Shown piece by piece: positions 33,517 through 42,463 of a DNA stretch of 64,000 nucleotides. The position numbers were made by a program, and so were the translations under genes. Each line of letters starts with the position of its first letter. Position 1 is the stretch's first letter. The stretch is taken from NCBI RefSeq assembly GCF_034044715.1, contig NZ_JAXCLW010000005.1, positions 186,001-250,000 on the forward strand, in the 5' to 3' direction. The notes beneath the pieces are model-generated. The model ran no database searches, was not told the origin of the DNA, and saw nothing but the letters and a program-made list of their open reading frames with translations. Source of the stretch: Dongia_B soli. GTDB lineage: Bacteria; Pseudomonadota; Alphaproteobacteria; Dongiales; Dongiaceae.

Positions 33517-34881
33517 ATGGCGCAGCTTCAACCAACAACGACATCATTTAATTCCGCTTCCACCGACCCGGCCAATAGGCTGGCCACGATCAATCCGGCA
33601 GATTTCTCGACGCAGATCGACAATCCCTTCCTCATTTACGAGCCCGGAACGACCTTCGTCTTCAAGAGCCCCGACGGCACATTTGTCGACAATTTCGTTA
33701 TCACGCGGGAGACCCGCGTGCTTGAGGGTGTCACCTGCGTGGTGATTCATGATCAATCCATCGACCACGGAGAACTGGTTGAAAACACCTTCGATTACTT
33801 CGCCCAGGATAAGGCGGGCAATGTCTGGTATTTCGGCGAGGACACCCAGGAGATCGAGAACGGCAAGGTGGTGAGCACCGAGGGGACCTGGCATGCCGGT
33901 GTGAACGGTGCGACGCCCGGCATCGTCATGGAGGCGCATCCGCAGCTCCATGATTCATATGACCAGGAACACGCGGCCGGGATTGCCGAGGACCATGCCC
34001 AGGTGACCAGCCTGACCGGATCGGCGGTTACGCCTTATGGCTCCTTCCATCATGATCTCCTGGTGACGGCGGAGACCTCACCGCTGGAGCCCGGTGCCTT
34101 GGATGAGAAAAAATATGCACTCGGTGTCGGCGACGTGCTTGAACTCGACAAGGTCACCGGCGACCTCATTCAGCTCAACCAGGTCAAGGTCGATGGCACC
34201 GCCGGCAACGACGCGCTGCGCGGTTATGCCGGCGGCGACTTCCTCAACGGCCATGACGGCAATGATCACCTGAATGGCCTGGGCGGCAGCGACAAGATCT
34301 ATGGCGGCAGGGGAAATGACCTGCTCGACGGCGGCCATGACACGGCTGTCGACCGGCTCTATGGCGGGCAAGGCAACGATACCATCCATGTCCGCACCCA
34401 CGACCGGGCCTTCGGCGGCGACGGCAACGACACGCTGCAGCTTTTTGACAATACCCATTTCGGTTCCATCGCCGGTGGCGAAGAGGCAAATCGCAACCTG
34501 GCGAAGGCCAGCGGCGATATCCTGCAATTCAGCGGCCACCTGGATCTCACCCATGACAGCGTCAGCGATAAGATCGGCGGTATCGAGACGCTGTCGATGA
34601 AAAACGGCGAGGGCGGCGACGGGCTCAAGCTCGACGCCCATGATGTACTCGATCTAGGCGACGGCATCTTCGACCCGAAACATACCGGCGATCCCTTGCC
34701 CAAGGGCGATGCCGTGCGCGTCGAGGGCAATAGCGGCGACCAGCTCACCCTGAACGGCGGGCAATGGAAGGAAGCGCAGGCCGCAAATACGCCGGATGAT
34801 TTCAACCTATTCAGCGCCCATACATCATCGGGCCATGCCTATGTCCTGGTCCAGGAGGATGTCACGGTGCATATCACCTGA
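33517..34881 (+). CDS. RTX-type calcium-binding protein, probably type I secreted
   Basis: This is a 454-residue acidic protein. Residues about 1-215 form a domain with N-P-F-L-I-Y-E-P-G-T, then W-Y-F-G-E-D-T and a T-P-G-I-V-M-E-A-H-P block. It is a recurring bacterial secreted module that I cannot name. From about 225 come glycine/aspartate nonapeptides (G-G-D-F-L-N-G-H-D-G-N-D, G-G-R-G-N-D-L-L-D-G-G, G-G-Q-G-N-D-T-I) that bind calcium in a parallel beta-roll. The rest is typical of the C-terminal export region. There is no Sec signal, so a type I exporter elsewhere is implied. The ATG at 33517 (GGAGACC upstream) is preferred over 33505. The function is not known. Confidence 0.82.
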   Translation: MAQLQPTTTSFNSASTDPANRLATINPADFSTQIDNPFLIYEPGTTFVFKSPDGTFVDNFVITRETRVLEGVTCVVIHDQSIDHGELVENTFDYFAQDKAGNVWYFGEDTQEIENGKVVSTEGTWHAGVNGATPGIVMEAHPQLHDSYDQEHAAGIAEDHAQVTSLTGSAVTPYGSFHHDLLVTAETSPLEPGALDEKKYALGVGDVLELDKVTGDLIQLNQVKVDGTAGNDALRGYAGGDFLNGHDGNDHLNGLGGSDKIYGGRGNDLLDGGHDTAVDRLYGGQGNDTIHVRTHDRAFGGDGNDTLQLFDNTHFGSIAGGEEANRNLAKASGDILQFSGHLDLTHDSVSDKIGGIETLSMKNGEGGDGLKLDAHDVLDLGDGIFDPKHTGDPLPKGDAVRVEGNSGDQLTLNGGQWKEAQAANTPDDFNLFSAHTSSGHAYVLVQEDVTVHIT

Positions 34882-35116
34882 CGGGGCCCGAGCGGCTGCG
34901 TGTTATCCGTCCTGGTTGGCCGGCAAAGTAGACGGGCGCCGCACCCGCCCGATCAGGACCAGAATACGCGTCATCACGATCCTGGCCGTTGATGATGGTG
35001 CCAGGGCAGCAGTTCGGTTAGCGGCCGGGACCGGACGCTAACGGAATACCCTGTCGGTAATCGGCCCATCATGCGGCCGTCGAGATCGGTTTCGCATTGC
35101 CCGCAATACGGCAGAG

Positions 35117-35134
35117 CACGCAAAATCGCGCCGG
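35117..35134 (+). repeat. 18-bp direct repeat, copy 2 (flanks RTX gene)
   Basis: This is a second copy of CACGCAAAATCGCGCCGG. It runs into the hairpin at 35126-35173. Confidence 0.6.
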
Positions 35135-35173
35135 CCCGCCGCAGTGAGGAGCGACTGCGGAGTTCCGGCGCGA
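35126..35173. terminator. Long interrupted hairpin between RTX and OmpA-like genes
   Basis: TCGCGCCGG (35126-35134) pairs with CCGGCGCGA (35165-35173), and inside it CCGCAGT (35139-35145) pairs with ACTGCGG (35154-35160). It lies between convergent genes, so a bidirectional terminator is plausible. Nothing else is seen in 34882-35220. Confidence 0.5.
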
Positions 35174-35220
35174 CCTTGTGTTGCGCCCGGCTTTAAGCCA
35201 GGCGGGTCTCCAGCTTTCGG

Positions 35221-36141
35221 TTAGAAGTCGAAGGAGACGCCGATCGTGGTGTTGATGATGCCGTGATCGGCATTGCGGTTGAACGGCATGTCATAGGCGA
35301 CTTTCATGTCGAAGAGGCCGGCCTTGAAGCCGATCTCCGGTCCGGCGATGCCGTCATCATCGATACCGGAGCCGTAGAGATAGCCGACATTGCCGCCGAT
35401 ATAGGGGGCGACGGGCAGGTCGACATTAAGGAGGTCGCCGAGATAGAAGTCCGGCCCGACCACGGTGCGGCCGCCGAAGCCCTCATTATCCGTGTCGAAG
35501 TGATAGAAGCCGGCCTGCTCGACGCCGACGGTCATCCAGCTCGTCACCTTGTAATCGAGGCCGAGATTGATGCCGGCGAGATGGCTGTGGCCGTTGCTCT
35601 CGTCGACGAAGTTATAGCCGTAGAAGCCGCCGGCCGAGAACATCCAGCGTTTCTCTTCCTTGGGCGCCGGCTGCGGCTGGGGCGGGGGCGCCGAGGCGAC
35701 CGGTGTCTCGGGCGCCGGGGCCGGGGGCGGCGGTGGCGGCGCCACGACGTTGATTTCCGTGCGCCGGTTCTGGGCTTCGCGCACGCCTTGCCCGGTCTGG
35801 ACCGCAAGGTCGCTTTCACCGGCGCCGGTTTCCGAGATCGACGCGCGCGGCACGCCCAGCTTCTCCAGCGCATCGGCGACCGCCGTCGCGCGGCGCTCCG
35901 AGAGACGCTGGTTCAGCGTGGAGGTGCCCGATGTATCGGTATGGCCGACGACCGTGATATGGGCCTGACCGGTGCGGTCATATTCCTGCTTCGCCGAGGC
36001 GATGGTCGCCTGTGCCGTGGAATCGAGCGTCGCCTTCCCGAGCGGGAAGAAGACAACAAACTTACTGTCGTTTTGAGCCAAAGCCGGCAAGCTTCCCACC
36101 ATGAGGAAGCCGGCCGCCAACAGCATGAGCGGGCGCTTCAT
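35221..36141 (-). CDS. OmpA-family protein with peptidoglycan-binding domain ahead of the beta-barrel
   Basis: This is a 306-residue protein. A signal peptide (M-K-R-P-L-M-L-L-A-A-G...A-L-A-Q) comes first. An OmpA-like domain follows immediately (about 25-130; T-V-V-G-H-T-D-T-S-G-T, L-S-E-R-R-A-T-A-V, N-R-R-T-E-I). Then comes a Pro-rich linker (P-P-P-P-P-P-A-P-A-P-E), and a C-terminal barrel ends in an aromatic residue (S-F-D-F). In classic OmpA the barrel precedes the peptidoglycan domain, so the order is reversed here. CAGGAGATTGTTC precedes the ATG at 36141. It probably links outer membrane and cell wall. Confidence 0.85.
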   Translation of the reverse strand: MKRPLMLLAAGFLMVGSLPALAQNDSKFVVFFPLGKATLDSTAQATIASAKQEYDRTGQAHITVVGHTDTSGTSTLNQRLSERRATAVADALEKLGVPRASISETGAGESDLAVQTGQGVREAQNRRTEINVVAPPPPPPAPAPETPVASAPPPQPQPAPKEEKRWMFSAGGFYGYNFVDESNGHSHLAGINLGLDYKVTSWMTVGVEQAGFYHFDTDNEGFGGRTVVGPDFYLGDLLNVDLPVAPYIGGNVGYLYGSGIDDDGIAGPEIGFKAGLFDMKVAYDMPFNRNADHGIINTTIGVSFDF

Positions 36142-36512
36142 GAACAATCTCCTGATAATGTCTCGAGTCCTGACGCCTGCGGGCGCATCCATCCCCCGCG
36201 ACCCAGGGCGACGCGTTGGATCGCCGCCGCCCCAACTAGCAGAAGAAGCTTGTTAAGGTTCCATCACAATCGGACTTTGTTCATCGCTTAGATGAGCTGG
36301 CGCGCTTAGGCGCTTCGCTTCGCGATTTTTTATCACCATGTTCGCTGGCCCCTTCTTGACCTCTCTGCGCGAGGAAGAGTGTGCCCTCTTCGCCCTGACG
36401 ATTGGCTGTCGGCGGCGCGACTGTTTGTGACAGTTGTTCGCGCAGCGCGTTTAGCGCGCCGCTCCGTTGCGTTCCATGCTATGCTGGCCGCCGATCTTGT
36501 CGGGAGGGTGAG

Positions 36513-37361
36513 ATGGGGGAGCGATCCAGAACAGATCGCGCGCAGCCGACCACGCTACCTGCCGCCGGCTGCGCCTGCGGCTGTCATGCTTGCGGCGCCG
36601 ATCATCAGCGCGCAGCGGACAGCCATACGAGCGGCGCGCAAGGAAGCTCGCGCCGCGATGTCCTGCGCGGCGGATTCTCCGGCCTTGCCTTTGCCGGGCT
36701 GGCGACAGCGGGACTGGGAACAGCTGGCATGTCGGGCGCGCTGCTCTCCTGGCCGCGCAGAGCCGCGGCGCAGAGCACGCTGCCCCCCGATGAGGCGCTG
36801 GCGCGGTTGCAGGCAGGGAATGCGCGCTTCGTGACGCAGCACATGAACTCCTTCGCCGAGGATCTCACCATCCTGAAGCAGAACACGGTGGCGAAGCAGG
36901 AACCTTTCGCCGCCATTCTCTCTTGCGCGGATTCCCGCGTGCCGGTGGAGCTGATCTTCGACCAGACGATCGGCCAGCTTTTCGTCACCCGCGTTGCCGG
37001 CAATGTGGCGACGCCGGAGATCATCGCCAGCCTGGAATATAGCGCGGCGGTGCTGGGCGTGCGCGTCATCATGGTGCTGGGCCATGGCGGCTGCGGCGCG
37101 GTGAAGGCGGCGATCGAGGGCAAGCCGGTGCCGGGGCAGATCAGCACGCTCTATGCCTCGATCCGGCCGGCGGTCGATGTGGCGGGCGGCGACGGCGATA
37201 CGCCGGACCTCGCCTACACGATCAAGGTCAATGCCTCGGTCCAGGCGCATCTCCTCGCCACTGCATCGCCGGTCCTCGCCGGGTTGATCAAGGAGAAGCA
37301 GCTAAAGATCGTGCCGGCTTTCTACAATCTCGCCGACGGCAAGGTCGGGCTGTTGGTGTGA
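36513..37361 (+). CDS. Tat-exported beta-class carbonic anhydrase
   Basis: This is a 282-residue protein. Zinc ligands of a beta-carbonic anhydrase are visible as Cys138 (S-C-A-D-S-R, with Asp140/Arg142), His191 and Cys194 (G-H-G-G-C-G). Residues 46-80 contain S-R-R-D-V-L-R-G-G-F followed by a hydrophobic run and A-A-A-Q, a twin-arginine signal, so the folded zinc enzyme is exported. The N-terminal 40 residues ahead of the signal are Cys/His-rich (G-C-A-C-G-C-H-A-C-G), which is unusual. The ATG at 36513 follows GGGAGGGTGAG. It interconverts CO2 and bicarbonate, here in the periplasm. In the gap 36142-36512 I see only GC-rich sequence. Confidence 0.88.
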   Translation: MGERSRTDRAQPTTLPAAGCACGCHACGADHQRAADSHTSGAQGSSRRDVLRGGFSGLAFAGLATAGLGTAGMSGALLSWPRRAAAQSTLPPDEALARLQAGNARFVTQHMNSFAEDLTILKQNTVAKQEPFAAILSCADSRVPVELIFDQTIGQLFVTRVAGNVATPEIIASLEYSAAVLGVRVIMVLGHGGCGAVKAAIEGKPVPGQISTLYASIRPAVDVAGGDGDTPDLAYTIKVNASVQAHLLATASPVLAGLIKEKQLKIVPAFYNLADGKVGLLV

Positions 37362-37470
37362 GAGGCAGCACGCCTGCTGACGTGCTGAAGTCATCGCAAG
37401 GATGATCGGCGCCGCCGCATCGACTGAAAGCGGCGGCGCATCGGATCAATGCCGAAGGTTGGGATCGATC

Positions 37471-38349
37471 ATGTCGGAGCGCTGGTCTGCGAGCGGCATC
37501 GGCTTGCATCAGGCAACGCTACTGCGGGCAAGGCTGGCCGGCGGTTTTCTGCTGCTGTGCCTTGTCGCCATGTCGGCGGCTTCCCTTCGCGCCGATGAGG
37601 CGAGCCAGGTCGGCACCGTATCGCTGGCGAACCGGGCGCCGGCAAAGGTCGAGCCGATCTCCGCCGCCGAACTCGCGCGCGCGGAAACCGATCCGGAAAT
37701 CGCCGCCGGGCGCGAGGCTTTGGCGGCGCAGAATTGGAAAGCCGCACTCGTACATTTCGATATCGCGGCGCAAGGCGGCAATGTGGTGGCCGAAACGCTG
37801 GCGGGGCGGATGTATGAAACCGGCCCGTTGATGCCGCCCGACCGCGGCCATGCCGCCGCGCTCTATCGCCGCGCCGCCCTGCGCGGCTATGACGAGGCGC
37901 AATATCGCCTGGGCCATCTCTATGAAAGCAATCTGGTCGCGGATCTGGCGGCGGCGATCAGCTGGTATCACCTGGCCGCCGCGCAGGGCCATGACATGGC
38001 GATCGCGCGGATGGGTGTCGCCTATTGGAGCGGCGAGGGCGTGCAGCAGGACGAAGCCGCCGCCGTGCAGCTCGCCCAGCGCGGCGCCGCGGCGGGCGGC
38101 CCGGCCTCGCAATTCCTGCTGGGGTCGCTCTATCTGATGGGGAGCGGTGTGCCGAAGAACAAGGAAAAGGCAATCGAGCTCTATCGCCTCTCCGCCGAAC
38201 ATGATTTCTATGCGGCGCAGCAGCGCCTCAGCGGCTTCTATCGCAACGGGATCGTGGTGCAGCAGGATGCGGGGCTGGCGGCCTATTGGGAAGATCGCGC
38301 CGCGCATAATATCGAGGGCATGCAGAACAGCGATTTTCTCATTCCCTAG
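37471..38349 (+). CDS. Sel1-like repeat protein
   Basis: This is a 292-residue protein. An N-terminal hydrophobic segment (G-G-F-L-L-L-C-L-V-A-M-S-A-A-S-L-R-A-D) is a signal peptide or anchor. From about residue 75 there are five or so 36-residue Sel1-type helical repeats (A-L-Y-R-R-A-A-L-R-G-Y-D-E-A-Q-Y, W-Y-H-L-A-A-A-Q-G-H-D-M-A, L-Y-R-L-S-A-E-H-D-F-Y). These usually scaffold envelope or signalling complexes. The start at 37471 is chosen because it sits close to the signal; the ribosome site is weak. It lies 109 bp after the carbonic anhydrase gene; co-transcription is possible. Confidence 0.8.
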   Translation: MSERWSASGIGLHQATLLRARLAGGFLLLCLVAMSAASLRADEASQVGTVSLANRAPAKVEPISAAELARAETDPEIAAGREALAAQNWKAALVHFDIAAQGGNVVAETLAGRMYETGPLMPPDRGHAAALYRRAALRGYDEAQYRLGHLYESNLVADLAAAISWYHLAAAQGHDMAIARMGVAYWSGEGVQQDEAAAVQLAQRGAAAGGPASQFLLGSLYLMGSGVPKNKEKAIELYRLSAEHDFYAAQQRLSGFYRNGIVVQQDAGLAAYWEDRAAHNIEGMQNSDFLIP

Positions 38350-38471
38350 CGCCGGGCACGCGGCCCCGGAACGCGACCTGGGCACGCCACCCCCGCACGT
38401 GACCCTGGCACGTGACCTGGGCGCACGGCGCGCAAGGCTGCCGCCGGTCTTCGCGATCTGCTGCGCGGCTG

Positions 38472-38699
38472 TCAGCGCCCCAGTTCCGCCGGCTGGGCGA
38501 TATGGGTGAAATAGGTGTGGACGCCATCGGGGCCGGCGCGGCGGTCGAGCGTGCCGGCGCTGACCAGGCGGCTGCAGGTCTGCTCGATTTCCGGACGATA
38601 GCCGGGCTGGCCGTAGACCGCTTTGGCGAGGTCGGCTTCGCTGAGGCCAGGGCGTTGGTGGACGATGAAGTCGACGACGTCGGCGAGGCTCGCGGCCAT
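38472..38699 (-). CDS. Small winged-helix-like hypothetical protein
   Basis: This is a 75-residue protein with AAGGAGACCAGCC before its ATG. The sequence D-V-V-D-F-I-V-H-Q-R-P-G-L-S-E-A-D-L-A-K-A-V-Y-G followed by I-E-Q-T-C-S-R-L-V-S-A-G-T-L-D-R-R looks like a short winged-helix fold, as in small DNA-binding or adaptor proteins. No family name is recognised, and the fold is inferred from pattern only. Confidence 0.6.
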   Translation of the reverse strand: MAASLADVVDFIVHQRPGLSEADLAKAVYGQPGYRPEIEQTCSRLVSAGTLDRRAGPDGVHTYFTHIAQPAELGR

Positions 38700-39081
38700 G
38701 GCTGGTCTCCTTGGTTCGATGGCTCCCCTGATGCGCGGGCGATGGCTGCGCGGGTGCTCGGGGTGCGCTGATGGCTCCTATGACAGTGCTCGGGTTCGGC
38801 GAAGGCGCCGCCGGCGAATGATGGCATGACCCGGCGCGAAAGGCGAGGGCATGTGCGGTATTTGGCGCAAAGTTGAAGATGCCGGGCGGCGCGCCACTGC
38901 CGGATCGCGCGAAAGGGGCAGGGCGATACGCGCGCCGGTTGGTGGACCGCAAACGTAACGAGACATAAGCTTCCATCAGATCGGCGCGTTCCTTCCCTTG
39001 GGAGGAGCGGTGCGCCGAGCATTCCGATTGCCCGATGGACGACCGCGAATATCCCACCTTGTTTCAAGCGAGGAGGATCGG

Positions 39082-39414
39082 ATGGGCTATTATCTCCTGC
39101 AATGGAAATACAAGGATGCGCAAGTGAAGCGCATGATCAGCAAGCCGCATAACCGCCAGGCCATGGCCGCCAAGGCGATCGAGCCCTTCGGCGGCAAACT
39201 GCACAGCTTCTTCTTCGCCTTCGGCCCGGTCGACGGTGTCGCCATCGTCGAATATCCCGACAATGAAAGCGCCGCCGCCGGTGCCATGCTGATCGCCGGC
39301 GCCGATGTGGTCGAGAGCCTCAGCACCACCGTGCTGCTGACCTCGGCCGAGGCGGAACAGGCCATGCGGCGCGCCGGCACCACCCGGCACAGCTACAGCG
39401 CCATGCCGGAGTGA
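39082..39414 (+). CDS. GYD-domain protein
   Basis: This is a 110-residue protein starting after AGGAGGATCGG. It begins M-G-Y-Y-L-L-Q-W-K-Y and contains A-I-E-P-F-G-G-K-L-H-S-F-F-F-A-F-G and G-V-A-I-V-E-Y-P-D-N, the pattern of the GYD family of small ferredoxin-fold proteins. The biochemical role is unknown. It is a single gene. Confidence 0.8.
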   Translation: MGYYLLQWKYKDAQVKRMISKPHNRQAMAAKAIEPFGGKLHSFFFAFGPVDGVAIVEYPDNESAAAGAMLIAGADVVESLSTTVLLTSAEAEQAMRRAGTTRHSYSAMPE

Positions 39415-39508
39415 GCTGCGGGCCAGTTGTTGGCTGGGGGTGATGGGCGGCGGGTCGTCTGATGGCGATGCGCGCGTCATCGCATCGCCGTAACCCCGCG
39501 CTCGCTTG

Positions 39509-39721
39509 TCATCCTCGGGCTTGATCCGCGGGTCCAGGCGGGAGGCCGACATAAAGCGGCGTCCCGGCCAGGCGCAGGCGCGTGGTGACGGCGAGGCTGC
39601 GCAGGGCGCGGCCGGGCAGGCGGGTTGCGTCGTGGAAGTCGCCCTCGTGGAAGAGCAGCGTGTCGCGCGGCGGATCGGTGCGGGCGCAAGCGGCGGCGAC
39701 GAAGCTGCTGCCATCGGCCAT
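39509..39721 (-). CDS. Small unknown frame running into a palindrome
   Basis: This is a 70-residue frame 42 bp downstream of the PAS_5 gene on the same strand. It contains R-D-T-L-L-F-H-E-G-D-F-H-D-A-T-R-L, then L-R-L-A-G-T-P-L-Y-V-G-L-P. Its last residues and stop come from a degenerate palindrome copy (39506-39536), suggesting the original 3' end was replaced. No family is recognised. Confidence 0.35.
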   Translation of the reverse strand: MADGSSFVAAACARTDPPRDTLLFHEGDFHDATRLPGRALRSLAVTTRLRLAGTPLYVGLPPGPADQARG

Positions 39722-39763
39722 GCTCAGCCCCGTCCTCGCATCGGCGGCATCAGGCGGCGCCCG

Positions 39764-40681
39764 TCACGCATCGCGCCAGCGGCCGGGGATGACGCCGCCG
39801 GAGGGATGGCCGTCGAGAATCCAGGGAGCCGGTGCAGTGTCGATCGGCTGGCCGTCCTGTTCGGCGATGGCGAGGCATTGCCGAACATGTCCGCCGACCC
39901 GGAGCGGGAAGAGGCCAAGCCAGAGACGGATCGGCCGGCGCAGCAGCGCAAGCGGCAGCTGCCAGCGGCGATGCTGTCCCGGCGCAAAACTGCTTGCCAG
40001 CGGATGTCCAACCAGGGAACTTCCGACCAGGGAACTTCCGGCCAGGGAATTTCCAGCCAGGGAACTTCCAGCCGGCCTGTTCGCAGCGAAGAACTCGCGC
40101 GGATCGGGCGCGGCTGCATACCAGTCGTAATGGCCGATATAGGCCTGGCGGTTGCGCAGGACTTGCTGGCAATGGCGGCGGATGAAATCGGTGATGCCGG
40201 TCCTGTCCTGCGCCGCCACCTCGTCGAGATAGCGGCCGGTTAGGTTGCGGCCATTCCAGTGATCGACCCGCGTGCCGGTCAGGCGATAGCGCAGGCGGCT
40301 CCGCCTCGCATCCCTTTCCAGCAGCAGCAGATCGGGCAGCAGCGGTGCGATCGCCGCCGGATTGATCAGGCTGCGGTCCGGCGGCAGGCCGTCGCCGAGG
40401 CAGAACCAATAGGTATGCAAAGCGGTGAGGCTTTTCGGCGGCTCATCGCGCATCGCCCGGTCGGCCAGGCTGCGCAAGGCGGGCATCTGCGCTGCGGCAT
40501 TGTCGCGAGGAACCTCGCGCGCCGGGGGCATGTGGCGCCGTGTGGTATCGAGATGGCTGCCATCGGGAAAGGCGGCGCGGCCGCTGGCGAAGACGATGGG
40601 ATAGACGACATTGTCGTTCATCGGTGCCTGCGGTGCAGCCTTCGCCGATGCGGCTTTCGGTTCCGTGGATTCTTCGCCCAA
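39764..40681 (-). CDS. PAS_5-domain protein with an internal pentapeptide expansion
   Basis: This is a 305-residue protein. The PAS_5 domain spans about 80-180 (H-T-Y-W-F-C-L-G-D-G, L-L-L-E-R-D-A, Y-R-L-T-G-T-R-V, G-R-Y-L-D-E-V, G-H-Y-D-W-Y-A). The domain is then interrupted by repeated five-residue units (N-S-L-A-G, S-S-L-V-G) encoded by a 4 x 15-bp DNA repeat at 40011-40070. A tail follows with L-P-L-A-L-L and H-V-R-Q-C-L-A-I-A. The start is a TTG at 40681 with GGGGAG ten bases ahead; the first ATG (40621) has no ribosome site. It is a likely soluble sensor with unknown ligand and output. Two shorter relatives lie at 45849 and 57423. Confidence 0.7.
   Translation of the reverse strand: MGEESTEPKAASAKAAPQAPMNDNVVYPIVFASGRAAFPDGSHLDTTRRHMPPAREVPRDNAAAQMPALRSLADRAMRDEPPKSLTALHTYWFCLGDGLPPDRSLINPAAIAPLLPDLLLLERDARRSRLRYRLTGTRVDHWNGRNLTGRYLDEVAAQDRTGITDFIRRHCQQVLRNRQAYIGHYDWYAAAPDPREFFAANRPAGSSLAGNSLAGSSLVGSSLVGHPLASSFAPGQHRRWQLPLALLRRPIRLWLGLFPLRVGGHVRQCLAIAEQDGQPIDTAPAPWILDGHPSGGVIPGRWRDA
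40011..40070. repeat. 4 x 15-bp tandem repeat inside PAS_5 gene
   Basis: Four units of ACCAGGGAACTTCCG (with one-base variants) lie in frame and encode the S-L-V-G/A pentapeptides of the PAS_5 protein. Confidence 0.9.
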
Positions 40682-41005
40682 AGCTGTCGCTCCCCGTGAT
40701 TGCGCTGCCGATACTCATGTGTCCGGCGATTGCGCCGTTCCGTGCGTCCCAGGCTTCTTGCGCCCGCTTTATCCCAGTACGCTCGCGGGCGCCGATTTAT
40801 TCCAGTCGGCTAAATCGTGGTGCTGCGCTCCGGTTTTGTCGTCAGCCATTCGGATGAGGCCGGTGACAAAAGGCGTGGACAAGAGCGGGAACAATCGGGA
40901 GCGGTCACGACGGCGTGACGCGCCGCCGTGAGATGCTGGTCGCGGTCCAGGATTGTTGTCAGTGCGTTATGACCGAAAGTGCCGGGCCAACCACTACGAG
41001 GAGGA

Positions 41006-42124
41006 TCAGGCCGACAGGCGCCGGCGGATTTCGCGGCAGAACAGGCGTTGCTGCAGATAAAGCACCGCGGCTTCGTCCTGGCTCAGCAGATAGAGATCGC
41101 CGGCGCCATCGTCGAAATCGCTTGCCTCTTCCGCCTCCTCATCGGGATCGGCGATCAGCTTGGTGATATCGATGATCATATCGTCGCCGCGCGCGGGGAG
41201 CTTGCCGGAGCCGAGATCGCCGGGATCAGCGGGGAGGCCGTCGACCCCCGGGGCATTCATGCCGATATCGGCCAGATCGATCCGCGCCGCATCGGCGCGG
41301 CGGCGGGCATCGATGACATCGACATCCGCATCGTAATCTGGGAAGCCCAAAGCGAGGGCGACGACCTTGTCGGCGGCGCGCAGCCCGTCGAGGAAATCGG
41401 GCTGTTCCGCCAGCATGAGATCGGCCGCGCGGGCCAGCACCACGGCGCCGTTATCTTCCGCCGTGCTTTGCGTCCCCGCCTCGCGCCCATCCATCTCATC
41501 GGGCAGATCCCCCTCAAGCGACGGCGCCGCGCTCAATTCGGCGTAACTGAATTGCAGGATGTCATGGAAGCTTTCGCTCATCACACCGGCGAGGTCGTGC
41601 TTGGCGACGGCCGTCTCGACGGCGACGCTGTCGATCAGGTCACTGTCGAGCAGATCGCTGTCGCTTGCCGCTGGATCCTCGCTGTCCTCGACCGTTTCCA
41701 TGACCGGCGCCAGTTCGGCATCCTCGGAGGCGAGGACGCGGACCGACAGGCCGCAAACCGTGCCATATACGAAGCCCAGCGCATAGGGATCGCGCCACAT
41801 ATCATTGGGGACACCGCCGGTCTCCTCGGCGAGGCCAAGCAGGCTGATCACCGCGCCGCTGGTGAGGCGCACCAACTCGGCATCGACGGCCGCATTGCCA
41901 TTCGATGATTGATTGGATGATTGATTGACGGCGGCCTGGCCTGCCGGCTCACGCCCATCGCCGCGCGCCGCACCATTGGTCACCCGGGCCGATCCCGCAC
42001 CGCCGGAACGTGGCGAAGAAACCGTGTCCTGTCCGTCGCGGTTTCGTGCGGGCCCGCGCGACCGGCTGTCGGTCTTCTTCTGCTGCTGGCGTTGCTGGGA
42101 TTGGCGCGATTGCGATGATGGCAT
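41006..42124 (-). CDS. Acidic hypothetical protein
   Basis: This is a 372-residue protein. The first 65 residues are Gln/Ser/Arg-rich and disordered (S-R-Q-S-Q-Q-R-Q-Q-Q-K-K). A short helical domain follows (about 75-130, A-E-L-V-R-L-T-S-G-A-V-I-S-L-L-G, A-L-G-F-V-Y-G-T-V-C-G-L). Beyond that is a long strongly acidic region rich in Asp/Glu/Ser. There is no catalytic motif. The C-terminus turns basic (R-L-F-C-R-E-I-R-R-R-L). I do not recognise the family. The composition suggests a scaffold or secreted surface protein, but there is no signal peptide. In the gaps 40682-41005 and 42125-42463 I see nothing I can name. Confidence 0.6.
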   Translation of the reverse strand: MPSSQSRQSQQRQQQKKTDSRSRGPARNRDGQDTVSSPRSGGAGSARVTNGAARGDGREPAGQAAVNQSSNQSSNGNAAVDAELVRLTSGAVISLLGLAEETGGVPNDMWRDPYALGFVYGTVCGLSVRVLASEDAELAPVMETVEDSEDPAASDSDLLDSDLIDSVAVETAVAKHDLAGVMSESFHDILQFSYAELSAAPSLEGDLPDEMDGREAGTQSTAEDNGAVVLARAADLMLAEQPDFLDGLRAADKVVALALGFPDYDADVDVIDARRRADAARIDLADIGMNAPGVDGLPADPGDLGSGKLPARGDDMIIDITKLIADPDEEAEEASDFDDGAGDLYLLSQDEAAVLYLQQRLFCREIRRRLSA

Positions 42125-42463
42125 GCTCTGTCTCCCGATTGGGGCGCTCTATTGTTCGTCTGTGGTGGGGCTGGCGGCAAACCACGTGCCCATGCCCGCC
42201 GTGGGGGATCGGTGGGCATGGGCTAGTGCAGTTAAGACGGCGCCGACAACCTTCCGAACTCCTTGGGAGGGAGTGCGTTCCGACGGAAGGGGGGGACAGT
42301 TTAACGCCGTCAGACAGGAGAACGCTGAGCAGGCTTTGGTGTTCCCAAAAAAAATGCCGCCGCCGATCTGTGTCACGGATAGGTCACGAATTAGGGCGGG
42401 CGTTAGGCCAGGCGTTAGCTTTCAAGCCGGACGAGGCAGGGATACCTGTCCGTATTGCAGCAT

